The position numbers and the translations under genes are program-made. Below the pieces are notes generated by a model. That model was not told the DNA's origin. It searched no databases and worked only from the letters and a program-made list of their open reading frames with translations. From positions 6,662 to 49,970 of the forward strand of contig PATC01000001.1 in NCBI GenBank assembly GCA_002712285.1: a stretch of DNA of 43,309 bases, read 5' to 3'. The stretch's first letter is position 1. Each line of letters starts with the position of its first letter. This DNA comes from Methanobacteriota archaeon (GTDB taxonomy: Archaea; Thermoplasmatota; Poseidoniia; Poseidoniales; Thalassarchaeaceae). Below, one piece after another: positions 34,702-42,042 of this stretch.

Positions 34702-35748
34702 TCAACTACGGCGCCTATCTCTGAATGATCCATTGGAACCCCCACTTCGGTGATTCCTTCTACCTCGATTTCCAGAGAAGCGTTTACTGTCTCGTCGGTC
34801 ACCTAATCGGCGAACTCCTTCTGAGTTGCCTCTTCGAGGTGTCTTATTGGCTGAATCATTACCTCCTGAACCGTCTTTGTTTCGTCCACATCGATTACAT
34901 TCAGTCCTGAAGGCGAAGTTACTGTTACCGCACTGCTTGCAGGTCCAATCGCCTTCCCGCGCCTCGCTCTGATTACTATCTTTGCGATCTCCACCTCTAC
35001 GGTCACCCCATGATGAACGTCGTTGGTCTCTACGATCTCCACCCCTACGGTCTCCGCCTCTACGGTCTCCGCCTCTACGGTCTCCGCCTCTACGGTCTCC
35101 GCCTCTACGGTCTCCGCCTCTACGGTCTCCACCTCTACGGTCTCCACCTCTACGGTCACCCCATGATGAGCGTCCTTGGCTTCTACGATCGCCTCCACTT
35201 GGTTTTGGTTCATCGCAATTTGATCGATTACATACGTTCTTACTTGCGAAATTGTGATTGTTGCACTTTGGACACATCCAGTCACCTGGCTTCATCCTTG
35301 AATTCTGGTCGTCTATGCGGCGATCACCCCATGAACGATTACGTTCGCCACGTTCGCCACCTCTGCGGTCACCACCTCTACGGTCGCCCCATGACGAGCG
35401 TCTTCTGTCTCTACGGTCGCCACCCCTGCGATCGTTACGTCGATCAAATTGTCTATCGCCCCGATTATCACGTGAAAATCGAGAACGTCCGTTGTCTCGT
35501 CGCTCACGGCGTTCCCGCGGGGCTAGTTCTAGAGTTGAACCAATGAGGGTTTCAGCTTCGAGATGAGGGTCTAGGATTACGAGATTAACCACTGGATCAT
35601 CAATAGGACCAATCACACTATCAACGCGACCAACCGTAGTTCCAGTACTATCTCGGAGTCGCTGGCCTAAACGGGGTACGCCTCCATCGAAACTCGCCAG
35701 AACGGACCCTTCGTGGGTCACACGCAGAACCGTGGCTGTGTAGGACAT
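34702..35748 (-). CDS. Gar1-like H/ACA RNP protein with RGG repeats and two RanBP2-type zinc fingers
   Basis: Residues 1 to about 78 resemble archaeal Gar1 (GSVLASFDGGVPRLGQRL, VGRVDSVIGPIDDPVVNLVI), the beta-barrel that binds Cbf5 in H/ACA pseudouridylation RNPs. The rest is low-complexity RGG/RRGGD sequence interrupted by two zinc fingers: GDWMCPKCNNHNFASKNVC (about 155) and GDWTCKQCGNSNFAFRTEC (about 270), both fitting W-x-C-x2-C-x3-N-x6-C of RanBP2 fingers, which bind single-stranded RNA in FUS/ZRANB2-type proteins. Ordinary archaeal Gar1 is about 80-100 aa without such tails. Eight tandem DRRGG copies sit between the fingers. It starts 3 bp after the stop of the secreted-protein gene. 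Confidence 0.85.
   Translation of the reverse strand: MSYTATVLRVTHEGSVLASFDGGVPRLGQRLRDSTGTTVGRVDSVIGPIDDPVVNLVILDPHLEAETLIGSTLELAPRERRERRDNGRSRFSRDNRGDRQFDRRNDRRGGDRRDRRRSSWGDRRGGDRRGGERGERNRSWGDRRIDDQNSRMKPGDWMCPKCNNHNFASKNVCNRSNCDEPKPSGGDRRSQGRSSWGDRRGGDRRGGDRRGGDRRGGDRRGGDRRGGDRRGGDRRGGDRRDQRRSSWGDRRGGDRKDSNQSEAREGDWTCKQCGNSNFAFRTECNRCGRNKDGSGGNDSANKTPRRGNSEGVRRLGDRRDSKRFSGNRGRRNHRSGGSNGSFRDRRRS
35030..35162 (-). repeat. 15-bp tandem repeat encoding DRRGG
   Basis: Eight or more near-identical 15-bp units (plus strand tacggtctccgcctc) with a few third-position changes encode DRRGG between the two zinc fingers. Near-identity at DNA level points to recent slippage expansion, so copy number may vary between strains. 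Confidence 0.9.
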
Positions 35749-35751
35749 GAC

Positions 35752-37809
35752 TCAATCGCGCCGTCCGGCGTACATGAGCGCTCCGATGACTGCAACCACG
35801 ATGAAGGCGATTCCAGGTGCAGGCAAAGAACCGGAATCCTCCGGTTCAGCGACGATGGCAGGTGGTTCGATTATGTTCCCTGTATTGAATAAGAATGAGT
35901 TGTCAACTGTTTGCGTAATTGTTGTGCAGACATTCGATTCATCACATGCTGTGATAGTAACAACATGTTCTCCTTCGCTAAATATGTCGAAGTTAATTTG
36001 CTGACTACTCCAAGTATTCCCACTTGTTGAAATCTCACCACCAGCGGCTCCATCAATTTCGATAGTGAATGTTACAGCTTCCCCATCTGGGTCACTGAAA
36101 ACACCGGTGACTTGCCACATACTACCATCGAATTCAGCACTGGAGATACTGATAGTGGGTGGCTGACTTGATTTCATCAGAATAGTGTCGAAAGTGTAGT
36201 GGAAATCAGACATTCCTTCGCCAGTAGCATGAACACGTAACTGGATTTCTCCTGGGCTGAGAGATCCAGTATCCACAACAATTGCGTCACCGGGGATTGT
36301 TCCGGTGGATGATGCTGTGCCGCCTTCCTGGAATAGGGTAACTGTAACTTCCATTACAGGTTCAGCATCTTGTGTGTCAATTGTGAAAGTATGTGATGCC
36401 TGTATGTCAGTGTTGAACATTACAGAAAACGGAACGAAAAGATCGAACACACGATGGTCTCCTGCACGTGCTGATCCATTGTCGTCGATATCGTAAGGAG
36501 TACATTCAACTGAACTTGCTTGTTGACCATTTGTTGTAACTTGCCAAGCCCCATCAGCGGCTTCAGCAATGGTCCAATCTCCAGATAGTCGCACACAATT
36601 CAGGTCTATGGCAGAGAAACCAGCTTCGTCAGTTAGCCAAAGGCCTTGGTTCACTACGGAGATGAAGTCTACAGTAACACCTGATGGAACAGGGATTTTG
36701 TCATCATGCGCAGGTGCCGCTGCAGTCCATTGAGGGGGGTCGTTTGGTGGCGGTGGTTGGTTCGTGAAGTCGGCAAACATGTCCTGCCCTGCAGGCCATG
36801 TGTTCAAGTCGAAGTCAGTGTGAACTTGCACAGTTAGAGAACCATCCGAATTCTCAGTCACGGTTTCAGTGATGGTTCCATCACCAATACAGCCGCCGAC
36901 TGGAGGTGTAGATCCTTGGTGCATCTCATGTTGGACGATTCGTCCATCGCATTCCTCAAACAAAGCAACACGTAATGGATCCCCATCGTTAGAATCTTTT
37001 TCTGGGAAATTCATTATTAGTTCAGCGTTTGTCATGTTAGTAGTGTTCATGGCAATGGTGAAGTAATCAGAATTAGCCAAATCTGCTGCCCAAGTCATGG
37101 TTCCATTAAGCCAGACAATTATCTGACATTCATCGGGTGCTGTTGCATCTGTGGTGTCACAGTTGCGTGTTGTTGCAGCATCTGTAGGTCTAACTGGAAC
37201 TTCATAGCATTCGCCGGTTGCTGAGAGTCGGCTTTGAGGTGGACAACTTCTGTTGTCGGGATGATGAGGTGGAAACAGATTCCAGTATTCTAACTGAAGC
37301 GGATTTGCTTCGTCATTTATCCAAGATGCATTTTTCCAATCAACACCCTCTCCCCCGCGATGAGGTTCACCGGTGCGGAATCCGAATCGGGGATTTGTTT
37401 CAACGATACAATCGTCAGTTATGTCGAGAATCATATTTTCCTCTTGATTAGAGAGGTATCCATTTGCTCCTCCCGGAGCCCCAACAGTGCCTATCAAGTC
37501 GTCTAAATCGAAGCGCACTTGATCGGACAAGCTGTTGTTGATATACGCAACAGCAGAAACCTGTGCACTGGCATAATCCGCGTTAATATCCACTGAGAAG
37601 CGCGCATAGGAGTATACGAACATGTCTTCAAAGGTCAAACCCTCGCAAGCGGCACCAATTAGTTCCTCTCCGGATTGCCGAGATTCGGTATTTTGGGGAT
37701 TGACAGGCTCCCTTAGTAAGTCATCAGAGGGCGTCAATATCCCCAATGTCGTTGCTCCAATCATGAGGAGAATCATTGCGTTCGCGAGTAATTGTCGAGT
37801 GTTCACCAT
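35752..37809 (-). CDS. Secreted, C-terminally anchored surface protein, 685 aa
   Basis: A signal peptide (LLANAMILLMIGATTLGIL) starts the chain, and LPAPGIAFIVVAVIGALMYAGRRD ends it. Proline/glycine, a hydrophobic helix and terminal basic residues resemble the PGF-CTERM-like signals processed by archaeosortases. The middle holds beta-rich domains, several Cys pairs and an Ig-like region (VTGVFSDPDGEAVTFTIEID). The first track codon is a TTG adjacent to GGAGG; the ATG at 37809 (MVNTRQ) is better placed and used here. It lies downstream of the ABC-2 genes on the same strand and could be exported or modified with their help, but there is no direct evidence. Confidence 0.82.
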   Translation of the reverse strand: MVNTRQLLANAMILLMIGATTLGILTPSDDLLREPVNPQNTESRQSGEELIGAACEGLTFEDMFVYSYARFSVDINADYASAQVSAVAYINNSLSDQVRFDLDDLIGTVGAPGGANGYLSNQEENMILDITDDCIVETNPRFGFRTGEPHRGGEGVDWKNASWINDEANPLQLEYWNLFPPHHPDNRSCPPQSRLSATGECYEVPVRPTDAATTRNCDTTDATAPDECQIIVWLNGTMTWAADLANSDYFTIAMNTTNMTNAELIMNFPEKDSNDGDPLRVALFEECDGRIVQHEMHQGSTPPVGGCIGDGTITETVTENSDGSLTVQVHTDFDLNTWPAGQDMFADFTNQPPPPNDPPQWTAAAPAHDDKIPVPSGVTVDFISVVNQGLWLTDEAGFSAIDLNCVRLSGDWTIAEAADGAWQVTTNGQQASSVECTPYDIDDNGSARAGDHRVFDLFVPFSVMFNTDIQASHTFTIDTQDAEPVMEVTVTLFQEGGTASSTGTIPGDAIVVDTGSLSPGEIQLRVHATGEGMSDFHYTFDTILMKSSQPPTISISSAEFDGSMWQVTGVFSDPDGEAVTFTIEIDGAAGGEISTSGNTWSSQQINFDIFSEGEHVVTITACDESNVCTTITQTVDNSFLFNTGNIIEPPAIVAEPEDSGSLPAPGIAFIVVAVIGALMYAGRRD

Positions 37810-37837
37810 GGTGGTCACCAACCTCCGTTGAACTATG

Positions 37838-37852
37838 AGGGTAAAATACCCT
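37838..37852 (-). promoter_or_regulatory. Palindrome AGGGTAAAATACCCT upstream of the secreted-protein gene
   Basis: A perfect 6+3+6 inverted repeat with a TATTTTA core lies 29-43 nt before the ATG at 37809. It may be the promoter TATA element with flanking operator symmetry, or a terminator hairpin for the ABC permease gene that ends at 37886. Confidence 0.35.
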
Positions 37853-37885
37853 GTCCTACACTATACCTCATTGGATGTAGTTCGA

Positions 37886-38719
37886 TTAAGGCTTCAATTG
37901 GCGGAAACGGCGAAGATAGAACCCAGCAGGGAGAAACGTCCAACCTATTGTTGACATGACCAAGAATGCAGGATGAACTGTAGGTTGAGCAGTTTCTGGT
38001 AATCGGCTTTGTAGAAGGAGTTGATAGATACCATTAGGCGAGAATAAATCTGCGCGTTCTTGGAAGCGGATGAATTCAATATTTGATGTATCTGTAGCAT
38101 CCACGCCAAGGAGTGTAGCGATTACTACCGTCACGAGAAGCCATAGTAGTGTGAAGAAAAGCCAAGTAGCAACGCCGAAGGTTACGGAGGATCCTAGGTC
38201 TTGAGCAATTGAAGATGCAATTAACTGTAAACTTGCATACCAGAATAGAAGCAGTGCAGTACTGACAATCCAGATTCCAGCATCGAGGGGTTCAGGAACA
38301 ATGTCCATCTGTCGATAGATTAGGCCTAATGAGAGAAATTGTAGGATTGCTACAGGTATCGCAACCGTACCCCACACACCGAATAGATGCCCCATAGCAA
38401 GATCGCGTCTATCGATGGGTTGAGCAAGATCGATTGCAAGTTCTCCTGTCATCCTTGGTCGGCTGATTGCATCGAAACCCACAAGCACGACTCCGAGTGT
38501 CGCGGAAAGAAGTACGAAGAGACTTGAGAGAAACATTACGGTAGCTGCTCCATCGACAGCAATTTGGCCCGGGAGAGTAGTATTAGGGTCAGCGAACCCC
38601 CATACTGATCCGGGTATAAACAGAATCAGTAGTGGGCCAAGGATTACCATCCGTTGAGAGCGTATACGAATACGGAGTTCATGTAGGCTCAGTCTGATGA
38701 TAGTAGTCATAGAACTCAT
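37886..38719 (-). CDS. ABC-2 type transporter permease
   Basis: A 277-aa protein with about six transmembrane helices: MVILGPLLILFIPGSVWGF, VMFLSSLFVLLSATLGVVLVGFDA, VAIPVAILQFLSLGLIY and three more towards the C-terminus. The segment RMTGELAIDLAQPIDRRDLAMG matches the cytoplasmic loop of NosY/ABC-2 permeases. It overlaps the ATPase gene by 4 bp (ATGA), so they form one transporter. The substrate is unknown. Confidence 0.88.
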   Translation of the reverse strand: MSSMTTIIRLSLHELRIRIRSQRMVILGPLLILFIPGSVWGFADPNTTLPGQIAVDGAATVMFLSSLFVLLSATLGVVLVGFDAISRPRMTGELAIDLAQPIDRRDLAMGHLFGVWGTVAIPVAILQFLSLGLIYRQMDIVPEPLDAGIWIVSTALLLFWYASLQLIASSIAQDLGSSVTFGVATWLFFTLLWLLVTVVIATLLGVDATDTSNIEFIRFQERADLFSPNGIYQLLLQSRLPETAQPTVHPAFLVMSTIGWTFLPAGFYLRRFRQLKP

Positions 38720-39729
38720 TCCGATTCCTCCTGGAGAGCCAAATCACGCTCTAACCCAGTGGCTGCGGCAAGAATTTCCTCCAGATTAGGAGGTACAATT
38801 TCCATTAGAGTCAGTCGTGTGTTTCCTTTGCAAATTTTCTCAACGATTCCTGCACGGAGATCCGCGGACCATGATTGGTCATGTCGGATTAGCCGCAGAG
38901 TCCAATCGGGTTCACCATCAATTTCCTCTATCTCGATTAATGGGTCATCTTTGATACGGAGTTTAGGTGATTTCCCCAGCCCAGAGACGAGGAGCCGATG
39001 CCCAACTCCTAGGTCGTGTTCAACTGATGAGAACGAACCCCTGGTCACAATTTTTCCTTGATTCATAATCGCAACATGATTCACAATTCGTTCTAATTCA
39101 TTCAGTCGATGACTGCTAATCACTACCGCCGCTCCTTGGTCTGCTTTTTGCTGAATCATGTCTCTAAAAGCACCTTGTGCTACAGGGTCTAATCCATTCA
39201 TGGGTTCATCAAGAAGAAGGATTTCAGGGTCACCCATCAGGGCTACAGCCAATGAGAGCCTTTGTCGCATTCCTTGACTTAGGCTTGACAAACGGTCGTT
39301 TGTTCTAGAACGAAGACCCACTGTTTCAAGCAAATTTATTGTCATCTCGGGATTCAACCCTCGGACCACGCAAAGACGTTGGAGAACTTCCTTTGGAGTC
39401 CCAGGTCCGGACCATCCAACTCGTTCAGGCATGAAGCCCACGCGCTGACGATGATTGAGCTGATCCGCATTCTGTTCTATTGGCTTCCCATTCAGACGAA
39501 TTGTACCCTTCTGAGGTGAGAGTATGCCAGCAAGCACGCACATCAATGTGCTTTTCCCAGCACCATTTGGACCTACTAAGCCCAAAATTTTCCCTTTCTC
39601 TAAGCGAAGGTCTGCTTCTATCAATCCTCGTCTTGGTGGAGTGACGCTTCTAGCACGTGCGGATGCTTTTGTAGCTCGATTATTGGGATAAATATGGCGT
39701 ACTTCGTTTAATTCAAGGATAGTATTCAT
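38716..39729 (-). CDS. ABC transporter ATP-binding protein
   Basis: A 337-aa ATPase with Walker A GLVGPNGAGKST, signature LSQGMRQRLSLA, Walker B PEILLLDEPMNGLDP and switch ISSHRLNELE, all in order. An extra C-terminal domain of about 110 residues follows the switch region, as in many ABC-2 exporters. It is first in a minus-strand run (ATPase, permease, secreted protein, Gar1-like, TPR protein). NosF-, CcmA- and drug-export-type partners all share this form, so the cargo is open. Confidence 0.93.
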   Translation of the reverse strand: MNTILELNEVRHIYPNNRATKASARARSVTPPRRGLIEADLRLEKGKILGLVGPNGAGKSTLMCVLAGILSPQKGTIRLNGKPIEQNADQLNHRQRVGFMPERVGWSGPGTPKEVLQRLCVVRGLNPEMTINLLETVGLRSRTNDRLSSLSQGMRQRLSLAVALMGDPEILLLDEPMNGLDPVAQGAFRDMIQQKADQGAAVVISSHRLNELERIVNHVAIMNQGKIVTRGSFSSVEHDLGVGHRLLVSGLGKSPKLRIKDDPLIEIEEIDGEPDWTLRLIRHDQSWSADLRAGIVEKICKGNTRLTLMEIVPPNLEEILAAATGLERDLALQEESE

Positions 39730-39829
39730 GCCGGCTCATCCTCTATATTGTAGTACTCTTACCCGGTATTGTCTAATCTTCATAATTCAATGTGATTGAT
39801 TATTACATCCTATCTTTTCGGTAGGTTCA

Positions 39830-40777
39830 ATGGGGCGACTAAAGAACACGTCAATTGATGTGGTAGTTCCACTGTACAATGATCAAGAAGTTGTTCGCCC
39901 GCTTTGCTCAGCAGTCTTCTCTGAACTCGAATTTAGATTCAAATCCGTACACTTGATTCTTGTTGATGATGGTTCTTCAGATTCAACATTCCAGATTGCT
40001 GAAGAAATCGCGAAACAAGAAAATAGAATCCGATTGGTTCGCCTTGCAGGGAATTTCGGACAACACCAAGCAATATCTGCAGGTTTAACCTTCACAGATT
40101 CAGATATAGTTGCAGTTATGGATTCAGATCTTCAAGATCGACCTGAAGATATTATTCGGATAACTGAGCAGATGTTTGAACAGGATGTCCCCATAGCCAT
40201 TGCTAGGAGTCGAGTTCGCTCTTCCAATATCATCAAAAGGTTCTCTAGTCGTCTATTTTCCATTGTTTCTAACCTATTAGTTCCATTCAAAGTAGATCCA
40301 GGATTAGGTGCGTTCAGGGTCATGGACCGTAGCATTGTGAATCAACTAAATTCAGTAAAGGAAAGCACTGGAACTCCTTTTTCCCTCCTTTATTCTCTTA
40401 AGATTCCATTTGCTATGGTAGATGTGGAACGAAGTAATAGAGTCGCTGGAATGACTGGCTATACTTTCTTCAAATCGTTGAAATTGGCGATGAATAGAAT
40501 ATTGACTTATTCATTTACGCCTCTTCGTTTGTCAATCACTATAGGAGTATTTTCAGGATTATTCTCCCTAGGAATTGGACTCTACACTATTCTAAATTTC
40601 GTAATTGTAGATGAGGTAGCACCAGGTTGGACATCAATTGCTTTCCTAACCAGTTTCTTCGCTGGCCTAAATCTCTTGTTCCTCGGAATCATTGGAGAGT
40701 ATATTGGCCGAATTTACCTCGAATCGAGAGGTGTTCCGAGGTACGTAATCCGATCATCTTCTGATGAAACGGAATAA
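39830..40777 (+). CDS. Family 2 glycosyltransferase with C-terminal membrane helices (GtrB/ArnC-like)
   Basis: The N-terminal GT-A domain holds VVVPLYNDQEVVRPLC, ILVDDGSSDST and the metal-binding AVMDSDLQDRPEDI. Two transmembrane helices close the protein (LSITIGVFSGLFSLGIGLYTIL and FLTSFFAGLNLLFLGIIGEYIG), and the end IYLESRGVPRYVIR is typical. Such enzymes move a sugar from a nucleotide to a polyprenyl-phosphate carrier on the cytoplasmic face, feeding N-glycosylation or surface polysaccharide. Length 315 aa. Its last 89 bp overlap the wbqC gene on the other strand. Confidence 0.93.
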   Translation: MGRLKNTSIDVVVPLYNDQEVVRPLCSAVFSELEFRFKSVHLILVDDGSSDSTFQIAEEIAKQENRIRLVRLAGNFGQHQAISAGLTFTDSDIVAVMDSDLQDRPEDIIRITEQMFEQDVPIAIARSRVRSSNIIKRFSSRLFSIVSNLLVPFKVDPGLGAFRVMDRSIVNQLNSVKESTGTPFSLLYSLKIPFAMVDVERSNRVAGMTGYTFFKSLKLAMNRILTYSFTPLRLSITIGVFSGLFSLGIGLYTILNFVIVDEVAPGWTSIAFLTSFFAGLNLLFLGIIGEYIGRIYLESRGVPRYVIRSSSDETE

Positions 40778-41447
40778 CATTGGTCGTATCTAATGCACTT
40801 TCTCCGAGCATTATCATTGTGTCGATAATTGACATTTCATCGCCGGATTCAGGCCCTATCTGTGCATACTTTGGAAACGGCCCATATTCCATCCACAACA
40901 TTTCGATTCCACTATCATTGAACTCATCGCCAATGTAATTCATTGCAGCAGGCCCTGAAAGATATTCATCCGCTCCGATCGATTTACAGATGCCTATTAA
41001 TCTCTCAACTCGACCACCTTCGATTCCAAGTTTTGATGATTGAATGAATCGAGTATTTATGCCCAGGAATGAACATATGTCTTGGATTAAACCCTGATTG
41101 AATTCAGAGAGAGTATTAATCTCTTTATTTTTGAACCATGGTTCAATTATGTTCATCACGGCCTCAAAATGTGGTTGTTTGGAGTAAACTCGCCGAATTG
41201 TTTCAAGATGATTTGTTCTCCATTCTCCTTCGGGCAATAGAACCTCTTCGATAGTGCGATTACGATTTTTCCCGACAGGTATTGTCAACCAAATTGGTCC
41301 CTGGGGGGTCATAATTCGGTTCCTACTTCTCCAATCTCTCTTCGTGTATTGCACATCGTCATAGAAAACGAAAACATCAACCTCTGAAATCAATTGAAAA
41401 TAACCTCTCCATGGAATGTAGTTTGATTGTGATATCGCACACCTCAT
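40689..41447 (-). CDS. WbqC-family protein
   Basis: The N-terminus MRCAISQSNYIPWRGYFQLI and the following VDVFVFYDDVQYTKRDWRSRN are the hallmark of the WbqC-like family, found in O-antigen and other glycan loci; the reaction is not established. Further family features: WLTIPVGKNRNRTIEEV, HLETIRRVYSKQPHFE and EYLSGPAAMNYI. The track begins at 41459; the second ATG (41447) begins the family domain directly. The promoter region holds a TATA-like sequence flanked by two TTAGG-type palindromes, so expression is probably controlled by a DNA-binding repressor. Tail-to-tail with the glycosyltransferase, suggesting a shared glycan theme. Confidence 0.88.
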   Translation of the reverse strand: MRCAISQSNYIPWRGYFQLISEVDVFVFYDDVQYTKRDWRSRNRIMTPQGPIWLTIPVGKNRNRTIEEVLLPEGEWRTNHLETIRRVYSKQPHFEAVMNIIEPWFKNKEINTLSEFNQGLIQDICSFLGINTRFIQSSKLGIEGGRVERLIGICKSIGADEYLSGPAAMNYIGDEFNDSGIEMLWMEYGPFPKYAQIGPESGDEMSIIDTMIMLGESALDTTNVIPFHQKMIGLRTSEHLSIRGKFGQYTLQ

Positions 41448-41463
41448 GGAATTACACAACCAG

Positions 41464-41479
41464 TTTAGGCTTGCCTAAA
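41464..41479. promoter_or_regulatory. Operator-like palindrome 1: TTTAGGCTTGCCTAAA
   Basis: A perfect 7+2+7 inverted repeat, 17-32 nt before the wbqC ATG and over the predicted transcription start. The TTAGG half-site resembles that of DtxR/IdeR-type metal-dependent repressors; regulator identity is inferred. Confidence 0.6.
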
Positions 41480-41497
41480 ACGTCCGAAATGACAGCC

Positions 41498-41506
41498 GTA
41501 TATGAT
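41498..41506 (-). promoter_or_regulatory. Putative TATA box for wbqC
   Basis: Minus-strand ATCATATAC predicts a transcription start near 41475, which falls inside palindrome 1. The box sits between palindromes 1 and 2. Confidence 0.5.
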
Positions 41507-41517
41507 ACTTATTCCCC

Positions 41518-41533
41518 TTTAGGCGTGCCCAAA
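41518..41533. promoter_or_regulatory. Operator-like palindrome 2 (imperfect): TTTAGGCGTGCCCAAA
   Basis: Same layout as palindrome 1 with one arm mismatch (CCCAA for CCTAA), 54 bp away, upstream of the wbqC TATA box and just downstream of the 126-aa gene stop. Confidence 0.45.
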
Positions 41534-41554
41534 AAAAACGGCTGGATATTCTAC

Positions 41555-41935
41555 CTATTCCGATTCTTCATCCGTTTTAATTTCTTGAAAAAACACCTGA
41601 ATTAACAAGAAAACAAAGATTCCTGCAAATGGAGCACTAGTGTAAGTTATCCAACCCGCATCAATCGAATCCAATACACTGGTTTGATCTCCAAAGAGCC
41701 ACCCCTGAGTGGAAGTAATTGCGGTGAATCTCAACCCAATGAACACTCCGAAAACAGTACTGAGATTCGAAAATCTCGAATCTTGATAGATATTTTGGTA
41801 AATAACAATCGAAATACCAATTGCTAACAAGTGCCAAATTCCGATGTTAGAAAGGAGGCCGTCTAGGATATTGTTAGCGATTATCGCTGAAGTTAGAATC
41901 AAAATGAATGAATGAATCATCTCTTTCATTCTCAT
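41555..41935 (-). CDS. Small polytopic membrane protein, 126 aa
   Basis: About four hydrophobic segments: MIHSFILILTSAIIANNILD, IGIWHLLAIGISIVIY, TVFGVFIGLRFTAI and APFAGIFVFLLIQVFF, then an acidic tail (EIKTDEESE). No family recognised. It precedes wbqC by about 107 bp on the same strand and is divergent from the right-edge surface protein, with palindrome 3 in the shared region. Confidence 0.65.
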   Translation of the reverse strand: MRMKEMIHSFILILTSAIIANNILDGLLSNIGIWHLLAIGISIVIYQNIYQDSRFSNLSTVFGVFIGLRFTAITSTQGWLFGDQTSVLDSIDAGWITYTSAPFAGIFVFLLIQVFFQEIKTDEESE

Positions 41936-42002
41936 GTAACTGCCCTCTTTGAACTCGAGTTTCTCAGGTATTCGGCATTCTTTTCTTGTTATTGAACTTG
42001 GT

Positions 42003-42016
42003 TTAGGTAATCCTAA
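42003..42016. promoter_or_regulatory. Operator-like palindrome 3: TTAGGTAATCCTAA
   Basis: TTAGG-N4-CCTAA, the same arms and spacing as palindrome 1, 27-40 nt before the ATG of the right-edge surface protein and in the region divergent to the 126-aa membrane protein. Confidence 0.5.
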
Positions 42017-42042
42017 TCTATTGGTGTATCTCGGAGATAATC

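Noticed and set aside
34990-35160. CRISPR-like or long plus-strand ORFs over the short repeats (35010-35546, 34982-35257)
   Set aside because: The repeats are 15-bp head-to-tail units without spacers, in frame in the RGG protein; the plus-strand ORFs are shadows.
38319-38330. ATTAGGCCTAAT palindrome as a fourth operator
   Set aside because: It lacks the 4-nt spacer of the other copies and lies within the ABC permease coding region.
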